DNA of 64,000 nucleotides, taken from positions 62,001 to 126,000 of the forward strand of contig CBFFRP010000295.1 in NCBI GenBank assembly GCA_965644295.1, written 5' to 3'. The notes under the pieces are model-generated. The model saw nothing but the letters and a program-made list of their open reading frames with translations. It was not told the origin of the DNA and searched no databases. The position numbers were made by a program, and so were the translations under genes. This stretch comes from Paraphysomonas bandaiensis (taxonomy: Eukaryota; Chrysophyceae). This document shows positions 32,032-43,883 of this stretch, in pieces (the first letter of the stretch is position 1; every line of letters begins with the position of its first letter).

Positions 32032-34572
32032 TTATCGAGATGCTTTAGACGATGGATACATTTTCTGCTACATAAACACCGTTAGTAAAGCACAATTGCT
32101 AAGATGCGGTTTAAAAAATATATATCACGTAAACAACACAACGCGGAAAGTACCTGTCCTCTCCCAGACCCCGAATTCGGACCATAACCCCCAATCTCAT
32201 CCAAAAGCCTTCCTCCATATCCACTGGGAGCTTCATTATGTCCTTGCCCCTGTCCTGCGCTCCCAAAACTATTGCTACTACTATACGGCACATGCTGGTG
32301 GTGGTGCAAGTCTGATGTGGGATTATGAATCAAAGGATCAATGTGTCCCCCTGGATGACCATTCATACGTTGTGGATTTTGATACATATGTCCTCCGCCC
32401 TGTTTCAAATCTTCGCTGGGATTGTACGATGCTGGTGCATACGAATGCAACATGTTACCGCTGGGATTGATGTGCGGAAGGGCCTTAGATCCCATATTCG
32501 TTCCTTCAGGTAGAGCACTCATGGCTGCTGATGGGTACTTGCCTGTCGTCGGATGGCTAGACTGGCCGTACAAATTGCTACCTTGTGCTCCACTGTCTAA
32601 CCCCAACAGTGCTTGCGCCCGTGGCGTCAAATTGGCTGGGGGTGGAGCTTTACTGTTACCTCCTGTAGTATACGGATTATACCCTCCCCCTGCAGAAGAC
32701 TGATCCAGAGGAGCGGCAATAGGTCGACCACCACGATATCGTTGCCCTTCACGTGTATGACCCTCTCGAGACTTGTTATCTCTTGAGCTGCCCATGGGGT
32801 TATTTGGGTTAGATGGATGATGGTCCAATGGCGGGACGTTCCTGACTGGCTGACGCATGTGGTTGGACGCTTGGTCACCCATGCTTGATCCCGGTGGACT
32901 AGCTCTATAACTAGGGTGAGCCTCATACTGTAGCGGTGTAAGGGAATACTGGGAAGGATCGGGTATAGGATCTTCTGGCCCAAATGAACTGCCGTGATTT
33001 TTACGGCGGCGCATTGGTAGTTTAGTGGAAAACTCTCTAAATGCCATGATCTCTTTTTCTCTCTGCCTTTCTCGCTCACGCTCTACTTCCCTTTCGAGTT
33101 CTTTTGCTCGCTCTCTTTCACGTTCCTTGTCGCGATCCTTTGCATCGCGATTCTGGTGCCGACTCTTCTGTCTACTTTTCTGGCGGCTTGCTGGAGGTGA
33201 ACCTACCAAGATGCCAGAGTGTGTTAATGCGTGTGCATATTTACATGAGTATTATATAGTCACACAGGGATAGAATAGAGACAGTCACTATAAGATGTCC
33301 ATACTGATGTAAACCAAGAGTATTTTCTATGAATAGTACCTGCAGGCGCTTCTGCTCTCATTTGAGGAGGATTACTCATCTGCTGACCGTCATAGCCTTG
33401 TCCAGAACCATTATTGTACGGTTGCCCCTGGGGTTCATATTCTGACCCCGCATACTGCTGCTGGTGATGATGCACCTGCATTTGATGAGCCTTCTCCTCT
33501 GCATATTGCTGTTGCTGTTGCCTCTGTTGCCACTGCGGATTCAGTGGTTGAGGGAGCTTTCCTTCCGGCACTGCTTGACTTGGGGCCTTTGCTGGCGCCA
33601 TACTGCTGGCAGTGCTATATTCATCTCCCGAAGGCTTGGAGTGTAGTCCTTGGAAGTACGGATGATTGAGAGCATCAGCTGAACTTGGTCGGTCAGACGG
33701 ATTCATCGCTAATACTGACTGCATAAATAGCATTGCTCGTTTACTGAGGGTTCCAACATACTTCTTCTGAAGCGTTTCCGGCTTGCTCATATCTGGGAAC
33801 TTAAGTCCAGAAAATCTTGGATTGGACATGAACAGGTCCATGTGTTCTGGTATTAGAGGACCCAATACCTTCTGAACTATGAATAGTTGATCCACCTCAC
33901 TCTCACCTGGGAAAATCGGCTGGCCGTCCGTAATTTCACCCATAATACATCCAATCGCCCATATATCCACACTGAAATCGTAAAGGGCTGACCCAAGAAG
34001 AAGTTCAGGAGCACGGTACCATCTTGTTGCAACATAATCGGTGAGCTCCTCATTGGCATTCGTCAGAACTCGAGCAAATCCAAAATCGCATAATTTTAGC
34101 TGGCGTGTTTGCACATCTATTAACAAATTTTCCGGCTTAATATCCCCTGGAAACACAGTGTTATATAATATAGAATATAAAAGAGTTCAATTAACGTACG
34201 ATGAATAACATCATTGCTATGACACCAGTGGATTGCTTGACAAAGTTGATAAATATAATGTCTGACAAGTGCTGGGTCCAGGCCTTGTGGTTGTTCTTCT
34301 AATACTTCTAATAAATTTCTTTCCACATATTCAAATACAAGATACAGTTTTCCTTTTCTTCTGAATGCTTCCGTTAAGCTAACAATATTACAATGTCTAA
34401 GTAAACGAAGTAGTTTGACTTCTCTTAATGCAGTCTTACGAAGCACTTCATCATCATCAGATTCTTTAAATTTTTTAATAGCCACAATACCACCCGATTC
34501 TTTATTCCGGCATTTTAATACCACCCCATACGCACCTTCTCCAACTACACCAAGTACTTCGTATTTATTCAT
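32032..34572 (-). CDS. CDKL5-like CMGC protein kinase
   Basis: Four exons: 34572..34200, 34146..33340, 33202..32154, 32067..32032 (754 aa), all in phase; the last exon is only 12 codons. The kinase domain (1 to about 280) has GEGAYG 11-16, Lys33 in VAIKKF, HRD 124-126, DFG 145-147, and an activation loop [17 protein letters not shown]. The TDY (160-162) replaces the TEY of animal CDKL5. [20 protein letters not shown] and the [15 protein letters not shown] stretch are close to CDKL5. The tail (about 470 residues) is low complexity: a Gln/His-rich part, a highly charged Arg/Glu part ([18 protein letters not shown]) and a Gly/Ser/Pro/Asn-rich part. CDKL kinases regulate cilium or flagellum length and microtubules, which suggests a flagellated stage. 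It appears catalytically complete. Confidence 0.92.
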
Positions 34573-34982
34573 TCTATTAATATATTTACGTCATGTTTAT
34601 ATATACATATATACTATTAATAAGATCCTCTATCAGGGGATGATAGTGGAGTAATCGATGTATTTAATTGATATCTTGCATTGCAAGGAGTTGATAAAGA
34701 GTGATATGAAGTGTTTTGATTGTTAGATAGGGTAATATATGGGTATATATGGAGATATGGGGAGTGGGGTGTGGCAATAGGCTGATAAGGTCATGTATAT
34801 ATACATACATGTACATACAAGTACCTTCACCTGCCATATAAAATAGAAACCGACAGGTTGATACGGGTGAGATAAGGGAGATATTGATAGTAGGATGGAC
34901 GGGCTACATAAAGTCGGTTGGATGAGTGGGGACCAATTATGTAGTAGTGATACTTGTACATGTGTTTTCATTGGCTGAGAAA

Positions 34983-35174
34983 TGTATGTATGTATGTATG
35001 TATGTAGGTATGTATGTATGTATGTATGTATGTATGTATGTATGTATGTATGTATGTATGTATGTATGTATGTATGTATGTATGTATGTATGTATGTATG
35101 TATGTATGTATGTATGTATTTGTATGTATGTATGTATGTATGTATGTATGTATGTATGTATGTATGTATGTATG
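34983..35174. repeat. TATG tetranucleotide array between divergent genes
   Basis: About 48 units of TATG on the plus strand with interruptions near 35007 (TAGG) and 35119 (TTTG). It separates the start codons of the CDKL5-like kinase (34572, minus) and the hybrid histidine kinase (35539, plus). Confidence 0.97.
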
Positions 35175-35538
35175 TGTGCATGTACGTATGTACGTGTGGT
35201 CGTCATAAGCTAACTTCATACGACACTTCGATATATGTACAGCAGTACATACCACTCACATAGTAAATGGATTCGTGCAACTTAAGCTGCAGTCACACTC
35301 TCCACAACAATCCATCACATACATACACATACATACACATACATACACATACACATATATATATACTCACTGCACATCTACTTCTATATCATAACATCCT
35401 AAACTACTTCCTTTTAGATAATCATCACTTGATCATTCTCCTTCTCTCTCCATCTCATGACCATCACATACATACATACATAATCATCTCCATATATATA
35501 TAATACCCGTATTTTTAGACTAAAAAACCAGTGAAATT

Positions 35539-38268
35539 ATGATAAAACTCAACTATTTAATGAATATATATGAGAATATATGGAAATATACACCTATATG
35601 TATGACATGGACGTTTACTGTAGGATGTCTATCGGCTATATTATGTGTATTACCATCCCTCTTATCGCATGATAACACTGTACAAGAGTTATCTCCTGGG
35701 TATATATCAATGAAATCAAGTGTATTTAAAGAATCACTCATGGCATGTATTGTGGTTTCATTGCCGATGCTCCTCGATATCATCCTGGATTCACAAACTC
35801 ATAAATATACGGATTTTATATCTCGTTGTGGTCTTTTATTTTCATTATTAGCTGCTAATATTGTCATGTATTTCTATGTGGTTCCATATGGTACACTGGA
35901 TCTTCTTGGGTGTGTGTTAAATGCACGACTCAGTCTTTGCTATGGGAGTGTGTTATCTTTACTTGGACATTATGATCCTGCATTCTGGACGACACCAAAG
36001 TTGAAAATTGTTGGCATCACAATGTGTACCTCTCTTATCGTGATATCCTATGAAGTTTCATATCCTAATCCTACTATAGCGGCATTTTCAATTGTGGCGT
36101 ATATATTAGGATTTGTGGTGTATGCATACTTTGCCTTGCAGTATGTTTTCCTGCTCTCGTCCCAAAGCAGCATGCTGACGTCGAAGCAGCTCTGCGGCTT
36201 ATTTGCAACCGCTCCAATACCAATTTTCTTCACGTCTACCATACTACTTTTCATATTTCTGGGGGAGTTTGTCACTTGGCCGGCCTGGGCCATGGCGACT
36301 TGCGTATACATTCAGGGATTTATTACTATCATTGCAACTGTTTTACCAGGAAGGATATCGCGACGAGAGACTATATTAGCTGAGGTAAGTGTAAACAAAC
36401 GATAAATGGCCGTATGTGTATAATATGAGCCAGTATATGGATCGCTATTTTTATACATGATCCTAATTGTATATTATGATGCAGGAAGCGCTGTACAAGA
36501 AGAGCCTCTTCGTGCGTTATATATCTCATGAGGTTCGAACCCCACTCAACACTGTTTTCATGGGTCTCAGGCTTCTGCGAGATGTGTTATCAAAATACTC
36601 TCAATACCCTACCAATGATTGGATTAGAAAAGAGGGTATCGTTCACGACACTAACGACATTCTCGAGTCCTGTAATACAGCATTGACAATCTTGAATGAA
36701 ATTTTGGTGATAGATAAAATAGAAGATGGCAGACTCACGTTAAATCAAGAACTCGTTATGTTTTACCCATTTGTTGACGCCGTGGTAAAGCCATTCGGTA
36801 TCCAGGTTAGTACGTTGTTTATTTGGCATGATGCTATATGGTGGGGATGATTGTTGGTGGCAGCAATTTGTGTACACTCTATCTTACCAACTGTGGGTTG
36901 TGTATAATCGTTCAATGCAGGCTAGAGAAGCTGGAATATCGCTTCAGTACGATGATAAATTTTATACTGCACTAGGAGCCTATCCACCTCATTTTCTATA
37001 TGTGGATCGACCGAAAATGAGTCAAGTATTGCGGAACCTTCTCGCTAACGCTCTAAAGTTTTGCAGTGCGGGAGGACATGTCAGAATTAGTGCCCGACTT
37101 GAAGAAGTCGTGGAAAATAGCGATATTTTGGGGGGGAGTGGATATATAATGGAATCATCCCACGAGCAAAATATTTTTAGGCATAATGGTGTAACGTATC
37201 AGAAACGAGTTGTAGTTGTTGACATCCAGGACGATGGATGCGGAATCTCTCAAGAAAATCAGGTGAAGCTCTTCAAAGAGTGCGTTCAATTTCATGCCAA
37301 CGAACTCCAAGGGGGGGGAGGGAGTGGCTTAGGATTATTTATATCCAACAGTTTTGCTGAACTTCACGGCGGTTGTCTTCAGGTCCACTCAGAGGGTGAA
37401 CACAAAGGAAGTACATTCAGTCTACGCCTTCCAATATATTACCCTGACGAGTCCACAAGCACTTCTTTTGAGAAATGTAGTATGAAAATGGATCGATTAC
37501 CAATGGATGTGGAAACAGTTGGTACATCTGAGTTACCTAACCCTTACACCAAACCACCAAGTCCTGCCCTTGATGTGCCCCCCTCTAATGCAGATACGTT
37601 ATTGAATGATTCTTGCTGCTCAACATCCGAGGACAGAGACAACAAAGCCACAGAGTTAAGTTCTAATATTCCTCGTACTAGGCGTGAGTCGAAATCCACC
37701 GAGGAAGTTAAACAGAAACATGTACCAAGAGTTCTAGTGGTACGAACAATGCATTGTAACATGTTTTTTGTATGCTGTGGTCATTTTATGAGCTTATTGT
37801 TCACGTGCTAGTGTTTCGTATTGAGCACGTGATCTACAGGGTATATAATGCGTATTACTGCTCTAAGACTACTTTATTCAGGTTGATGATTCTGCCCTAA
37901 ACCGGAAACTGTTAGGCCGTATTTTGTCTAGAAACTTCGATGCTAATTTCGATCTTGCTTGTGATGGCATCGAGGCTGTGAATAAAGTCAAAACGAGTAT
38001 GGGTGAATTTGATATCGATCAATCACAACCGGAACCCTGTAGTGGCTTTGACGCAGTGTTTATGGATTTTGTTATGCCTAATATGGACGGCCCCACAGCC
38101 ACAAAAGAGATTCGAAAACTAGGCTTCAGAGGTAAAATCATAGGCATCACTGGAAATGTTTTACCTGATGATGTGGTGCACTTCAAAGAACACGGTGCAG
38201 ATGATGTGTTTGCGAAACCTATCGAAGTCGGCAAGCTGGCTGAGCTCTTCAAGCAATTGGGGCACTGA
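35539..38268 (+). CDS. Hybrid histidine kinase with multi-TM sensor and receiver domain
   Basis: Four exons: 35539..36384, 36485..36805, 36921..37739, 37882..38268 (790 aa), all phase 0. The N-terminal 282 residues hold about eight hydrophobic segments with no recognisable periplasmic sensor. The H-box is YISHEVRTPLN with phosphoacceptor His297. The ATPase domain has N-box RNLLANALKF, G1 DIQDDGCGIS and G2 GGSGLGLFIS. After a roughly 100-residue Ser/Pro-rich linker comes a receiver: VDDSALNRKL (Asp664/665), phosphoacceptor Asp724 in FMDFVMPNMDG, Thr752 and Lys774 (AKPIE). All catalytic residues are present, so His-to-Asp phosphorelay within the protein is expected. The ligand is unknown. A TATG array lies 365 bp upstream. 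A degenerate paralogue on the opposite strand ends about 2 kb downstream. Confidence 0.93.
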
Positions 38269-38751
38269 CCCCTTCGAGGATATCTTTTGTTGTTTATATT
38301 ATGGTTACGCTGGAAATCAAATATATCTCGCGTTTGATCTTGTCAGGTGTAGTCTGTTATATTCTCCAAGGACTATTGTAGTTGCTAGTTGTTGTATTTT
38401 TCTTTATGTGGTGTAGTACTAAAACAACAAAATGATGTGATGTTGTTGGTTTTCATGGGCATCCCTGAAAATTCTTTTCATGGAATCGACTATATTTGTA
38501 AGAATTTACTGTAGGCACACACAAGTAGTACTACGTATCTACGTATTGTTGTTACACAATATATTAAGACGCAGGGAGAATATACCCTCAAACTACACTA
38601 AAATCAATAATCTTCCCGTCCACAGCGATGTTATCCCCCTTCGTCTAGGATTTCGATAACATTTCATATATTGGAATCCTCTGTAAACGGTAAACGGGGC
38701 CAAAAATTACTCTGATTGTGGAGCATATACTGTCTCTCATGGAAATATTGT

Positions 38752-39918
38752 GGTAAAACCAGGGCTGCGTATCAATTAATTGACGCAGGTTGTAGTCAAT
38801 TATAATTGCAATTATTACTTGCTGTCTCAATTTCAACTATTGCAATTAATTGCAATTATTTAGTAGTAAAATACACTAGCTGCGAATATAGCTACCTCAA
38901 CTGTCATTTCATTCCAGAGGCAACGACTCATGCGTAAAAACATAATTAGCACTAAATGTTGAGGAGTCAAGCTCTTGAGCAAGCCCGTCATAACAATCGT
39001 AGCTCTACTGAACAACCTTATAGGTTGTGCTATGTAAGTGTTTCATCCGTAACGAGTTTGCTGGTTATGTCTTGCTCGCTTCCGCTGCCTGCTACCATCA
39101 AACAAACGTTGCGCTGCGTCGTCATTCGGAGCTAGTAGACTCACACCGTTATAATCTTCTTCTTCCTCATCGAACAAATATATTTTAGTTTGATCCTTTG
39201 CCGTCCGAGTTACGGCTTCGTTGCCACATTGAATCTTCACGACTGCTTTTCGAAAGCAGCGTTATGAATAATAGCAGCACTGTCGCCCAGATGACGGTCA
39301 ACAATCGGGTGCATAATGAAGGGTTCGTCAATCAATGTGCAAACGTCGTGGAAGTCAAGCTGGTGTTAACCTTACTTCTGTAATTGTACTACACTTATTT
39401 TTATAATACAGGGCATAATATACATATGTATATACTCTCTGTATATAGGTGGATAGTCCTACAATTAGACTTTTAACACATCGGAACCAAACTCGAATAT
39501 GCTCGCATATGATTAGAAGCAAGTAGCGATCAATCACGGAAAATGTGGAGCCCCTTTTCCTGCAGGACAAATCTCTATTGCAGCCTTTTCGTTGTTATTA
39601 TCATCATTTACTTTCTCAAATAACACTCGTGCAATGACTTCTGGTGCCAATTTGTCGCTCCTATCGCTAATTAATTAAATGAATTACTATGTGAGATAAT
39701 CCTATGGATATTATTCAATTTTTATCCTAAAAATTGGATTTTTTTCTAAAAATGCCGTTTTTTAACAACTTTTCAGCATAAAAAGGTGGTTTTTTTAATA
39801 TCAATTAATTGAAGCTAGTTGGAGTCAATTATAATTGCAATTATGAATCGATGTCCCAATTTCAATAATTGCAATTTCAATAATTGACAATTAATTGATA
39901 CGCAGCCCTGGGTAAAAC
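38752..39918. mobile_element. hAT-type DNA transposon (non-autonomous or decayed) with 8-bp duplication
   Basis: The element is 38760-39910 (1151 bp). It starts CAGGGCTGCGTATCAATTAA and ends with the inverted TTAATTGATACGCAGCCCTG. Flanks are the perfect 8-bp repeat GGTAAAAC (38752-38759 and 39911-39918). Sub-terminal AATTGCAATTAT-type motifs are repeated at both ends. The interior has short open frames (39043-39240 minus, acidic DEEEED) but no recognisable transposase. It sits between the 3' ends of the two histidine-kinase-family genes. Confidence 0.92.
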
Positions 39919-40450
39919 CAACGTATTATTTCCTAGTCACACCTTAATAGTGCAAAAAATTAGTCAAGGAGGTGAAAATCTGGTCGTCAAATAATTCGTA
40001 TTTTCAGTTTATAACATCGACTTAATGACTAGGATGACTAGATGCCTATGGCCTATGGTATTCGCCTAGCCATCAATTATCAATTAATGAATGCAGATAT
40101 TGAATTATATTCCTTTGACTAGGGTTTTACACCAAAGCTAGTGTGACAGGTAATGGAACCAATTTGACTAGGGTAAATAATATTTCCCTGAATTAAAAAC
40201 AAATTGTCTATATTAGGGGAGAAGTAATGACATTTTATTTTTACTTAAATTTTGAAGTTAACAATAATACATCACATAGAAATATTATTACCACAACAAG
40301 GCCATTTTGCAAAATTTAACGAGGTAACAAATTTATATAACACAAAAATCGATAGAAGTCTCCAAAATGTAACCAGAACAGCCAAGTATAAAGCGAACTA
40401 AGCAACCACGATGAGCATCATCGAGAATAAAGATACCGTATTTACCATTT

Positions 40451-42829
40451 TCATAGAGGTTTGTTCGATATATACTTGAGTTGACATTCTTTCAGACGAC
40501 GTGCATCTACATATATGCCATTTATACAGTTGTCTGTGTAACAAATAACACCACTCACCAAATAAACATTTATTCATGTCACACTCCTTAACGGGTCGAA
40601 TCAACACCATCTGTCCTCCACATTGCACAAAGTCATCGTTTGTAAGTTTAAACTTTACATTAGAGATCAGCACTGCGGTACCAACATACCCCATTGCGCG
40701 CATTCTCGAAACCAGTGAGCACGCACCCATTCCAGATAGTGAAGTGTGTACAAGCACTAAATCGAGCGTGCGGCCGGTATACAGGGAAGTACGTACTTGC
40801 TCAATCAGATCAGAGACAGTGAAAGCACAAGCGATTCCACTAACAGATCCTCGCAGCATGTCAATTGTATGTCTACACTCTTCACGACTAGAACTCCCGA
40901 TCAGGACACGAAAGGATACAGATCCATCACTCTGTCCAATATTATCAGTACCACTGTATAAATACTCATCATCGGCAGGTATATTGATTCTCTCAGTAGG
41001 CAGAGTGGGTTCAGCTCTAACAATAGGCAGTTCGATGTATAAAACCCAGCGTGTGTCTTCTCTCTTCAGTGCACCCATACAGCCACCATGCATCTCCATA
41101 ATGCACTTACACACTGTAAGACATCATGCATTAGACTACCTCGCATCAATGTAATCACAATCATGCATATTCAAATTATTAGTTCGCACCCCAAAGAGGT
41201 AAATTCGGTGGATGAGCATCCATAGCGGTAACGCGGCTACATTCCATTGCGGCCTGAAATATCTCTTGTTGTTTACTCTGAGAACAGAGATTTGGGAAAG
41301 TGAAATCAAAGTACGAAATAAGAACTAACCCATTCTAGTTGACTAGACGACACTTCTACACGCAGAACGGCCCCGGTTTGATTAGTCGGCTTAATGTCTG
41401 CTACATGTACCCGATTGTCCTTTCCCAACAACACCCCTTTCTCCAACACTGACGGAGGTTGCCTCCGAACCATAGAACAGTTCACTTGCACTTCGTCATT
41501 ACACATAGATATGAATACCGCCTGCATAACAAGGGACTGAAACGCATGTCGAACAAGCTTCTCGTCCATACTGACAAGGAAGCCATGAAAAGGTGTTGTA
41601 CCCATAGTGTTTACAGCCAAACGTACCCCTCGTTGTCTTCCCTGTATTACCTATTACTACTATGATGTAAACATTGTTGTTGAACGCACCGCTCGTACCA
41701 ATGGTAAGAGGGCGCTTCGTAATATTCCTATGCAAGGGAGTGGGGCACGGCTCAAAGTAAGAGCACAGTCTTCAATGTCATTCGCAAGCAACGCGCTTTC
41801 CAATACCAAAAGAGCGGCATCACACGAGGTCCTGACAGCCCGAAGGGACATATATGTCCCTTCAGGCCTGTCCAAAGCACGATCCAACGCAACAATGATT
41901 CCGTCTATTGAACTGCGGTACTCACGTGAAAGATTTTGTATAAGTCCCGCTTTGGCCGCTACCATCCACTGTCATCACCACTGTACTTACAAAACACTTC
42001 CAAATAGATATGTTAACTGACATGTAGTTCACACCTGTGACATCTCCCGGTCTTTACGCGCTGCGTGGGAAGAAAAGGCCACTGCAGAGGCACTTATGAT
42101 AGAATCCACTACCATGTATCCTGCCAGACCAATGTTGCTGTACACTTCATGCGCCCATCCACCGACGTATAACTTTATAGAAGACTTAACTAGTAATCCA
42201 CTGGCAATCATCAATGAGTAATATGGATAGAATTTTTCACAGGAACATCTATTATTGTTCCCAATATCCACTGGCTCTCTTAATATGTCTAATACGACCG
42301 CCAACAGTACTGCTATGGATAACATAAAAAGTATACGCACGCAGAGTACAAGACTATACGGTAAACAATAAGTGCATAGAGTAGACCATAACATGACAGT
42401 GGCATGTAAACCAAATATAAATATGATACCAAAATATATCATTTGTCTCATATAAGTGAACCTTTTATCAACAAACATAAAGCTCATCAGTGCTCCACGT
42501 ATCCATACATCTCTGAGAGCAGTTATACAAAGAATAACTGGAATGGAAGTAGTATACATCATCATGATATGGGGGACTAGGAGGGATACTATATGAACCC
42601 ATCTGGATGCTGTGAGAGTGGTGTGTAAGTCCCTATCTAGCCATGCCTCTATAGCTAGTGGTAGTGTGATTGCTATGGTCATTAGAGATATGTGTGAGAT
42701 GATCTCATAGCCAGCATAGTCTGATATCAGTTGAGTGCTATAGAGTGTATGGTGTAGTAGTGGAGTGATGGATAAGCATGAGAGAAGGAAGGATGTCATT
42801 AGAAACACATGTGATGTTGATAGTAGCAT
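40451..42829 (-). CDS. Degenerate hybrid histidine kinase paralogue (pseudokinase plus pseudoreceiver)
   Basis: Six exons: 42829..42035, 41968..41690, 41641..41330, 41277..41190, 41113..40559, 40506..40451 (694 aa), all in phase; the last small exon is the least certain. Layout matches the intact kinase at 35539: multi-TM N-terminus, dimerisation helix, ATPase-like region, receiver. Intron 1 falls at the same codon, and intron 2 at the equivalent place. The H-box aligns without gaps, but reads NLSREYRSSID, so His is Arg280. The N-box Asn is lost (FQSLVMQAVF), the G2 loop reads PNLPLW in place of GSGLGL, and the receiver has GSSS for the acidic pair and His614 for the phosphoacceptor Asp (LVLVHTSLSGMG). 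It cannot phosphorylate by the known mechanism. The frame stays open for about 690 codons, arguing for a retained, non-catalytic role such as a sensor or dimerisation partner. Confidence 0.85.
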
Positions 42830-43142
42830 GATTGTATGAGAAAGTGTTATAGTTTGTATATGTGTGTATGGTTATGTATGTATGGAGGGTGTGTATCTTA
42901 TGTATGGATAGGTGCACTTCATGTACTTATGTATGTATGTATGTATGTGTATCTATATGGAGTGTGGTGTATTGAAGAGAGTGTATCTTCATAGAAGGGC
43001 AGGAAGATGAAGTGATGATGTTGTGAGCCATATGAGGCGATTGAAACACATGTCCACAGCAGTACACGATATCCATGTCTATGAAGGCAGATACTGTATA
43101 TGGAGTTAGAAGTGTGTACTACACGACTGCTGTGGTCGTCTA

Positions 43143-43242
43143 TACATACATACATACATACATACATACATACATACATACATTCATACATACATACATA
43201 CATACATACATTCATACATACATACATACATACATACATACA

Positions 43243-43276
<34 letters not shown>

Positions 43277-43700
43277 CATACATACATACATACATACATA
43301 CATACATACATACATACATACATACATACATACATACATACATACATACATACATACATACATACATTCATACATACATACATACATACATACATACATA
43401 CATACATACATACATACATACATACATACATACATACATACATACATACATACATACATACATACATACATACATACATACATACATACATACATACATA
43501 CATTCATACATACATACATACATACATACATACATACATACATACATACATACATACATACATACATACATACATACATACATACATACATACATACATA
43601 CATACATACATACATACATACATACATACATACATACATACATACATACGTACATACATACATACATACATACATACATACATACATACATACATACATG
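43143..43700. repeat. CATA tetranucleotide array (about 140 units)
   Basis: About 560 bp of CATA on the plus strand with scattered CATT, one TATA and one CGTA variant. It lies between the start codons of the degenerate kinase (42829, minus) and COG4 (43884, plus). Long frames through it are artefacts. Confidence 0.98.
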
Positions 43701-43883
43701 CATGTCGTTAGGTGGACTGGAGTTTGTAATTCCACTCACGAGGGTGTGGAATATGCACGTACAATGCACAAGATAGTCTTGTCTCTTGTATCCCATTAGA
43801 GGGTAATCATAGTCATTCATTCGTATCTTGTGTAGTGATATATATATACGTATAGCCCCTCATACATACACACACATACATAT

